20,051 nt of DNA. Origin: Anthropogastromicrobium sp963626545 (GTDB taxonomy: Bacteria; Bacillota; Clostridia; Lachnospirales; Lachnospiraceae). The notes under the pieces are model-generated. The model was not told the origin of the DNA. It saw only the letters and a program-made list of their open reading frames with translations, and did no database searches. Position numbers and translations under genes: made by a program. The stretch lies in contig CAVFYJ010000063.1 in assembly GCA_963626545.1 (NCBI GenBank), forward strand, positions 1 through 20,051, given 5' to 3'. This document shows, one piece after another, positions 15,498 to 20,051 of the stretch. Numbering within the stretch: position 1 is the stretch's first letter; each line of letters opens with the position of its first letter.

Positions 15498-16706
15498 ATG
15501 AGAAAACAAAAAATACTCTTTGTGATTAATACACTGGGGCGAGCAGGGGCAGAGTCAGCATTACTTTCGCTGCTTTCGGTGCTGGATCCATCTCAATACG
15601 ACATTTCCCTGTATGTCATTATGGCGCAGGGAGAGATGAGAGCAGAACTTCCTACATATGTGAAGTTATGCAATCCTCAGTTTGAGGATGAGTCAGTGCT
15701 GACAAAGGCAGGGCGCAAAAAAATGATCCACACTGTTTTTCAGAATTTTTTGCGAAACGGTCATTTGATTTCCAAGAGCCGATATCTGCTTCGTACGGCA
15801 TTTTCTATATGCCGCAGTAAAAAAATATCGGCTGACAAATTGTTGTGGAGAGTCATGTCAGATGGAAGTTATCGATTTGGGCAAACCTTTGATTTAGCAG
15901 TTGCCTATCTGGAGGGCGCATCCACCTACTATGTAGCGGATCATGTCAGGGCAAAGAAAAAAGCAGCTTTTGTACATATTGATTATGAAAACTCTGGTTA
16001 TACACCAGCCATGGACCGGGATTGCTATGAAAAGATGGATGCGATATTTACCGTGTCTGATGAGGTGCGGATGCATTTCTTAAATTGCTACCCAGCGTAT
16101 CGTGATAAGACAATGGTATTTCATAATATCATTGATCCGAAAAAGATAAAAAGGCTTGCGTGCGAAGGAACTGGATTTGAGGATCAATATGATGGACTGA
16201 GGATTTTGACGGTTGGGCGGTTGACTTATCAGAAGGCATATGACATTGCCATAGAGGCGATGAAGTTAGTAAAGGATGCGGGCTGTCGGGCAAGATGGTA
16301 TGTGCTTGGAGAGGGAGATGAGCACAGAATGCTTGAGCGAAAGATTGAGCATCTTGGTCTGAATGACGATTTTTTGCTGCTTGGTGCAAAAGAAAATCCA
16401 TATCCGTATTATGCGAATGCAGATCTTTATGTACATGCAACCAGATTTGAGGGGAAGAGCATTGCGATTCAGGAAGCACAGACGCTAGGGTGTCCGGTGA
16501 TTGCCTCTGATTGCAATGGAAACCGGGAGCAGATTGAGAACAAAAAGGATGGGCTTTTGTGTGAATTAACGCCGCAGGCAATCGCGGACAGTATTTTATT
16601 TCTGACAAACAATCCAGAAATTCGAAAAGCCTATGCGTCTGCTGCAAAGGAAAAAGAAAGTCAGCAGAAAACGGATACCGATCAGCTTCTAAAATTGTTG
16701 AAATAA
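15498..16706 (+). CDS. GT4-family glycosyltransferase
   Basis: The 402-residue protein is a GT-B fold, retaining glycosyltransferase. The N-terminus LFVINTLGRAGAESALLSLL matches the GT4 opening, the donor domain begins at about residue 235 with ILTVGRLTYQKAYDIAIEAM, and the EX7E motif is E318 and E326 (ATRFEGKSIAIQEA). The ATG is weakly served: AGG 5 nt upstream and GAGGGAGA about 13 nt upstream. It lies 107 nt after the end of the repaired DUF2304 gene. It probably adds a sugar to a lipid-linked unit handled by the Wzx protein downstream; its substrate is unknown. Confidence 0.9.
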   Translation: MRKQKILFVINTLGRAGAESALLSLLSVLDPSQYDISLYVIMAQGEMRAELPTYVKLCNPQFEDESVLTKAGRKKMIHTVFQNFLRNGHLISKSRYLLRTAFSICRSKKISADKLLWRVMSDGSYRFGQTFDLAVAYLEGASTYYVADHVRAKKKAAFVHIDYENSGYTPAMDRDCYEKMDAIFTVSDEVRMHFLNCYPAYRDKTMVFHNIIDPKKIKRLACEGTGFEDQYDGLRILTVGRLTYQKAYDIAIEAMKLVKDAGCRARWYVLGEGDEHRMLERKIEHLGLNDDFLLLGAKENPYPYYANADLYVHATRFEGKSIAIQEAQTLGCPVIASDCNGNREQIENKKDGLLCELTPQAIADSILFLTNNPEIRKAYASAAKEKESQQKTDTDQLLKLLK

Positions 16707-16812
16707 GTTCTTTCAATGATTAAAATAAATTGTGGAAACGATTTGAATGCGTTTTGGATTAGAGATACAAGCGCAAGTTTTATGAATTATGAAAAATGCA
16801 GAGGGACAAGAG

Positions 16813-17652
16813 ATGGATGAGAAGGAATTGCTGGTAATCATTCCGGCTTACAACGAAGAAAAAAATATCGGCTCTGTATTGGACGAGCTGGGAAAGCCTG
16901 AAATAGCAAAAATAGCAGATGTTCTGATCATGAATGATGCGTCATCGGACAGTACAAATTGGGTGGCGAAGGCACGCGGTCATGCGGTTGTCACACATGT
17001 ATTTAATCTGGGATATGGAAGCGGTATTCAATTGGGGTATAAATATGCGATCCGAAGAGGTTATAAGTATGTAATTCAGATGGATGCAGATGGACAGCAT
17101 GATGTGTGTAATGTTCCCGTGATTTACGATCGCTTGCGGACAAAGGATGAAGATGGGCGCTATCCAGATATTGTGCTAGGAGCCCGTTTTCTGGAGGAAA
17201 GTGGAAATTTTGAGGTATCCGCGGCAAAACAGTTGGCATTTCGCTTGTTTCGCTTTATGATTCGAATTGCAGCTGGAAGAAAGATTGCCGATCCGACAAC
17301 GGGACTCCAGGGCCTTAGCCGAAAGGCTGTGCTGTACTATTCACAGTACAATCATTTTGATGACAAATATCCAGATACCAACATGATTATGCAGATGATT
17401 CTTCTGAAATTTAAGGTTGTGGAAATTCCAGCGGTCATGCATATGCGAAAGAGTGGAAAGAGTATGCATTCTGGCTTGAAGCCAATCTGGTATATGCTTC
17501 GGATGTTCTTCTCGGTTCTGGCAGTTGTTTTCCGTTGCAATGTACTCAAAATTGATGAGAATGCCGGACTGAGGGGGGATGGCAGAGAGGAGGTGCAGGA
17601 GGCTGTAGATTGCAGCAAACGATATGAAGATAAAGAGTCTATTTCGCAATAG
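16813..17652 (+). CDS. DPM1-like GT2 polyprenyl-phosphate glycosyltransferase
   Basis: This 279-residue protein matches the GT2 group that charges polyprenyl phosphate with a sugar. LLVIIPAYNEEKNIGSVL opens the fold, NDASSDST (41-48) binds the nucleotide, MDADGQHD (90-97) includes the metal-binding D91 and D93, and ADPTTGLQGLSRKA is the acceptor-side signature. There is no clear multi-span tail, only one hydrophobic stretch near residues 222-240. ATG 16813 is preferred because GAGGG at 16801-16805 lies 7 nt upstream; the ATG at 16789 has no site. Such enzymes commonly pair with DUF2304 proteins, and a broken one lies upstream. The C-terminal 29 nt overlap wzx. Confidence 0.9.
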   Translation: MDEKELLVIIPAYNEEKNIGSVLDELGKPEIAKIADVLIMNDASSDSTNWVAKARGHAVVTHVFNLGYGSGIQLGYKYAIRRGYKYVIQMDADGQHDVCNVPVIYDRLRTKDEDGRYPDIVLGARFLEESGNFEVSAAKQLAFRLFRFMIRIAAGRKIADPTTGLQGLSRKAVLYYSQYNHFDDKYPDTNMIMQMILLKFKVVEIPAVMHMRKSGKSMHSGLKPIWYMLRMFFSVLAVVFRCNVLKIDENAGLRGDGREEVQEAVDCSKRYEDKESISQ

Positions 17653-19135
17653 TTTTTTTAGCCTTTTGTCCCAGCTTGTTCTGCTCCTTTTTGGATTTTT
17701 AAGCCAGCGTGCTATGAATCTATACATGGGAACCGAGCTTGTGGGCATGAATGGCGTTATCTCAAACGTGATTTTAATGTTGTCTGTGACGGAGCTTGGC
17801 GTCTCTACTGCGATTGTCTATCATTTGTACAGTGCACTGGTAAGCCGGGATGAACGGCAGATTGCAGCGCTGATGAATTTGTATCGGAAGGCCTACTATG
17901 TGTTTGCTGCTGTACTGATGGTGCTTGGACTGGCATTGATTCCATTTGTCCATTTGTTTATGACAAATAATAGCTATTCAGTTGGCTATATCCGTGTGCT
18001 GTATCTTTTATGGCTGCTTCGATCGGTGCTGTCCTATCTGCTTTCTTATAAAAAATCGTTGCTCATTGCCGATCAGAATGAATATATTGTCAGTGTCACT
18101 ACGATACTCGCAAATATAATTGGGTATTCCGCAATCATTCTTTTTGTCAGTATCACGAGGCGGTATCTTCCGGCACTGATTACTGGAATTATTGGAGACA
18201 CCCTCTTAAATATTTGGGTTAGCTGGTATACAGACAAAAAATATCCATTCCTTCGCCGTTATCGAAAGGAAAAGGCAGGAAGCGAAACGATTCAAAAAAT
18301 TACACATGATATCAAAAATATTTTTATATCCAGACTCTCTCAAAATCTTTTAAATGGAACCGATAATCTGATTATATCTGGTTTTATTAATGTGGCAACG
18401 GTTGGCATATTCAGCAATTATGGCCTAATTACACGCTCGGTTGGCAATATCATCCGCGCATTAGCAACGAGTATCCAGCCAGGAGTCGGAAATCTTTTTG
18501 TGGAGGGAGATCATGAACAAAAATATCGTGTTCTCAGGCAGATGACATTTTTGTTTTTCCTTATAGTAGCCGTTGCTGCATGTGGATTGTATGTGATGAT
18601 TGATCCGTTTGTTGAGGATATCTGGCTGGGAAAGGCGTTTGGCTGGGATCGGGCATCTGTATTTTTATCCGTCACAGGATGCGTTCTTTTGGGAATTGGT
18701 CAGCCGATTGCTGTTGTGATGGCAGTGAGCGGATTGTTTCACAGAGAAAAGACGCTCTCAGTTCTTTCATCTGTGGTAAATCTGATTGTTTCCATTGCGC
18801 TTGTTATTCCGTTTGGCACAGCTGGTGTATTGTTAGGAACGTGTCTGGCATATTTAATTCAGATTGGATATCGCATTTATGTTTTCTTTCATGAATACGT
18901 GAAAATGGATGAAAAGCGATATCTGCTTGATTTGCTGGAGTATGGCATTCTCATGATCGTGGAAGTTATTTTGACAAAGCAGGTGGTGGGGCTGGTATAT
19001 CGTCAGTCGCTGTCAACTTTCCTTATTGGAGTGGGAATTTGTATATTGATCCCCATGGTATTTAACGTTGCCATCTTTTACAGAAGTAGCCGATTCAAAA
19101 GTATCAAGCAGCTAGTTTCCGAATCAAGGCCATAA
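17624..19135 (+). CDS. Wzx-type polysaccharide flippase
   Basis: The 503-residue protein of the MOP superfamily has about 12 to 14 membrane helices and starts with LFRNSFFSLLSQLVLLLFGF, the usual flippase opening. Flippases of this kind move lipid-linked sugar units across the membrane. The ATG has no good site: AGGAGG at 17597-17602 is 21 nt away. The frame opens at ATT 17609 (6 nt from AGGAGG) after a TAG stop. Termination-reinitiation from the overlapping GT2 gene or a rare ATT start would explain this. With PelG it makes two transporters in one operon. Its last 32 nt overlap the convergent S24/S26 gene. Confidence 0.92.
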   Translation: MKIKSLFRNSFFSLLSQLVLLLFGFLSQRAMNLYMGTELVGMNGVISNVILMLSVTELGVSTAIVYHLYSALVSRDERQIAALMNLYRKAYYVFAAVLMVLGLALIPFVHLFMTNNSYSVGYIRVLYLLWLLRSVLSYLLSYKKSLLIADQNEYIVSVTTILANIIGYSAIILFVSITRRYLPALITGIIGDTLLNIWVSWYTDKKYPFLRRYRKEKAGSETIQKITHDIKNIFISRLSQNLLNGTDNLIISGFINVATVGIFSNYGLITRSVGNIIRALATSIQPGVGNLFVEGDHEQKYRVLRQMTFLFFLIVAVAACGLYVMIDPFVEDIWLGKAFGWDRASVFLSVTGCVLLGIGQPIAVVMAVSGLFHREKTLSVLSSVVNLIVSIALVIPFGTAGVLLGTCLAYLIQIGYRIYVFFHEYVKMDEKRYLLDLLEYGILMIVEVILTKQVVGLVYRQSLSTFLIGVGICILIPMVFNVAIFYRSSRFKSIKQLVSESRP

Positions 19136-19604
19136 TTTTCCAGACAACGGGGCGGAGCGGGCGAAAATGAAGCCACAAACCGGACAGAAGGCGGTAAAGT
19201 GGATTATGTACATCAATAAAATGACCATTTCGGATAATTCCCACTAGCTTTCCGAGAACCTGATCTGGGCGCAGAGGCCCTTCAATTTCGGTCTGGTTAT
19301 CGCCAACTATGTAAAAAGAATTGTCAGTGATTTTCCAAATGCGATGAAGAACGAGAATACTGTTATCGCGACGATACAAAGCCACATCACCACGCTTGAG
19401 AGAAGAAAAATCAACACGTTCAATGCAGGCTTCATCACGTCCTGAAATAAAAAGCGGATGCATGCTGGTACCTTGTGGTTTGATTCGAATGGTATTGCCT
19501 TGTTCAAGTAGTTGTTCGATATTCAATGTAAAAGAAGAATCAAAAGAATGGTCGAAGGAAGAATCGGTTATCGGTCCCGATTTGTTGTTGCGTAAGTGGT
19601 TCAT
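19104..19604 (-). CDS. S24/S26-family signal-peptidase-like protein
   Basis: This 166-residue protein has the peptidase core of signal peptidase I. GTSMHPLF contains the likely nucleophile S47. RGDVALYRRD follows (71-80), and H87 in VLHRI replaces the usual lysine, as in SipW/ER-type signal peptidases. GDN at 101-103 fits the third conserved box. There is no N-terminal membrane anchor; only a weakly hydrophobic C-terminal segment (about 138-160) could bind the membrane. AGGAGG on the minus strand is 9 nt before the ATG. Homologues appear beside PqqD proteins in clostridial loci, so it may cleave a small peptide or anchor. It faces the pel operon, tail to tail. Confidence 0.8.
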   Translation of the reverse strand: MNHLRNNKSGPITDSSFDHSFDSSFTLNIEQLLEQGNTIRIKPQGTSMHPLFISGRDEACIERVDFSSLKRGDVALYRRDNSILVLHRIWKITDNSFYIVGDNQTEIEGPLRPDQVLGKLVGIIRNGHFIDVHNPLYRLLSGLWLHFRPLRPVVWKIMALIRKLAA

Positions 19605-19649
19605 ATGATGGCGCCTCCTGTGGAATCATGAACTGTAACTATATCATAT

Positions 19650-19679
19650 AGTATATCATAAATGAATGAAAAATGGGAA
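19650..19679 (-). promoter_or_regulatory. Weak promoter candidate for the S24/S26-like gene
   Basis: On the minus strand, TATACT (19650-19655) is preceded 18 nt upstream by TTCCCA (19674-19679). A 9-bp direct repeat, TATATCATA on the plus strand, occurs at 19640-19648 and 19652-19660, overlapping the -10 region, and could be a binding site. The strength is uncertain. Confidence 0.35.
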
Positions 19680-19736
19680 TTGACATCTTGATGGAAGATA
19701 GTGTAACTTTACTTGGGGATTGGCAGACAAGAGTTC

Positions 19737-20050
19737 TCATAAGCATGCTTCTTCCACAAAAGCATGCCAAATACACCGTTCTTGAATGGACGGACTTACG
19801 CTTGCTTGTATTACATCTACATACTTTCCATTCTTTTTGCTGGTTCGTTTTTCCCAGTTAATTAGATCCTTTATTCTCAGTTCTTCCTTCTCATTTTTCT
19901 CTTTGGGCGTTCTCTTTAATAAATCTTTTATCTTTCCTTCGTTTTTTTCAATTTTGGGGATTACTTTTTCTGTAAAGTATTGTTTACTGTTATAAAATCA
20001 TAAGGACGAAAACCCAGAGGATTGCCTCTGGGATGAAGTCCGCCGTGCGA
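19737..20050 (-). pseudogene. Frameshifted gene remnant running off the window
   Basis: On the minus strand, two frames join into one plausible C-terminus. One runs from the window edge to about 20000 (…HPRGNPLGFRPYDF); the other runs to a TGA at 19737-19739 (…KVIPKIEKNEGK…, then INWEKRTSKKNGKYVDVIQ…, ending FVEEACL). Inserting one T in the four-T run at about 19993-19996 would fuse them. The second open stretch is about 86 codons with no start codon of its own, which is unlikely by chance in AT-rich DNA, although its Lys/Glu richness partly reflects purine-rich bias. I do not recognise the family. The rest of 19605-20051 holds the upstream region of the S24/S26-like gene and nothing else I can support. 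Confidence 0.35.
20004..20041. other. Nested hairpin at the window end
   Basis: A perfect 8-bp stem (20013-20020 with 20025-20032, loop ATTG) is extended by GGAC/GTCC (20004-20007 with 20038-20041) across symmetric 5-nt internal loops. It has no T-run on the plus strand and only four Ts on the minus strand. It lies inside the putative gene remnant, so it may be coding sequence folding by chance, a weak terminator, or part of a structured RNA cut by the window edge. Confidence 0.35.
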
Positions 20051-20051
20051 T

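Noticed and set aside
19680..19708. A TTGACA followed by a TGTAAC-like -10 on the plus strand.
   Set aside because: The -10 is poor, spacing is 16 nt, and no credible gene follows it.
19741..19767. AAGCATGC repeated at 19741-19748 and 19760-19767.
   Set aside because: Only two short palindromic copies, inside the putative gene remnant; no sign of an attachment site or mobile-element end.
19673..19995. Two small plus-strand ORFs (19673-19861 and 19786-19995).
   Set aside because: They lie in the pyrimidine-rich strand opposite the better minus-strand reading, lack ribosome sites, and their Phe/Ser/Leu-rich translation is a composition effect.

Overview
The window looks like part of a Clostridia chromosome, most likely a gut-type Lachnospiraceae. 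It is AT-rich, codon use favours AAA, AGA and GAA, ribosome binding sites are strong AGGAGG types, and the neighbouring gene content fits. No RNA genes, insertion sequences or CRISPR arrays were seen. Taxonomy is inferred from style and gene content only. The whole window is an extracellular-polysaccharide locus.

Left part (1-2500): two terminator-like hairpins, then a GT2 glycosyltransferase and a GT4 glycosyltransferase on the plus strand. A minus-strand NTP_transf_5-type nucleotidyltransferase (2500-3693) converges on them; its terminator hairpin is built from its own last codons. A divergent promoter region (about 3763-3884) separates it from the main plus-strand operon.

Main operon (3958 to about 19135, all plus strand): a small PqqD-like protein, then a Gram-positive Pel-type synthesis module. 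The module is PelD (with an N-terminal SDR domain that has lost its catalytic residues), PelE, an extra GT-C-like membrane protein, a membrane-anchored PelA/DUF2194-like protein, PelF (GT4 polymerase) and PelG (transporter). PelD keeps a c-di-GMP I-site (RQTD) but has a ruined GGDEF motif, so Pel assembly here is probably switched on by c-di-GMP binding. Downstream are a DUF2304 small membrane protein broken by a run of nine Gs, another GT4, a DPM1-like GT2 and a second flippase (Wzx). The operon thus seems to join a Pel-like synthase to a lipid-linked, Wzx-type route.

Right end (19104-20051): a minus-strand S24/S26 signal-peptidase-like protein whose 3' end overlaps wzx, then a gene-poor stretch with what looks like a frameshifted minus-strand gene remnant running off the window.

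The most interesting points are the G9 tract in the DUF2304 gene (possible phase variation), the dead SDR fused to a c-di-GMP receptor PelD, the extra GT-C-like and His-poor PelA-like proteins inside the Pel module, and the nucleotidyltransferase/PqqD/S24-type peptidase set flanking a polysaccharide locus with no visible peptide-modification enzyme.
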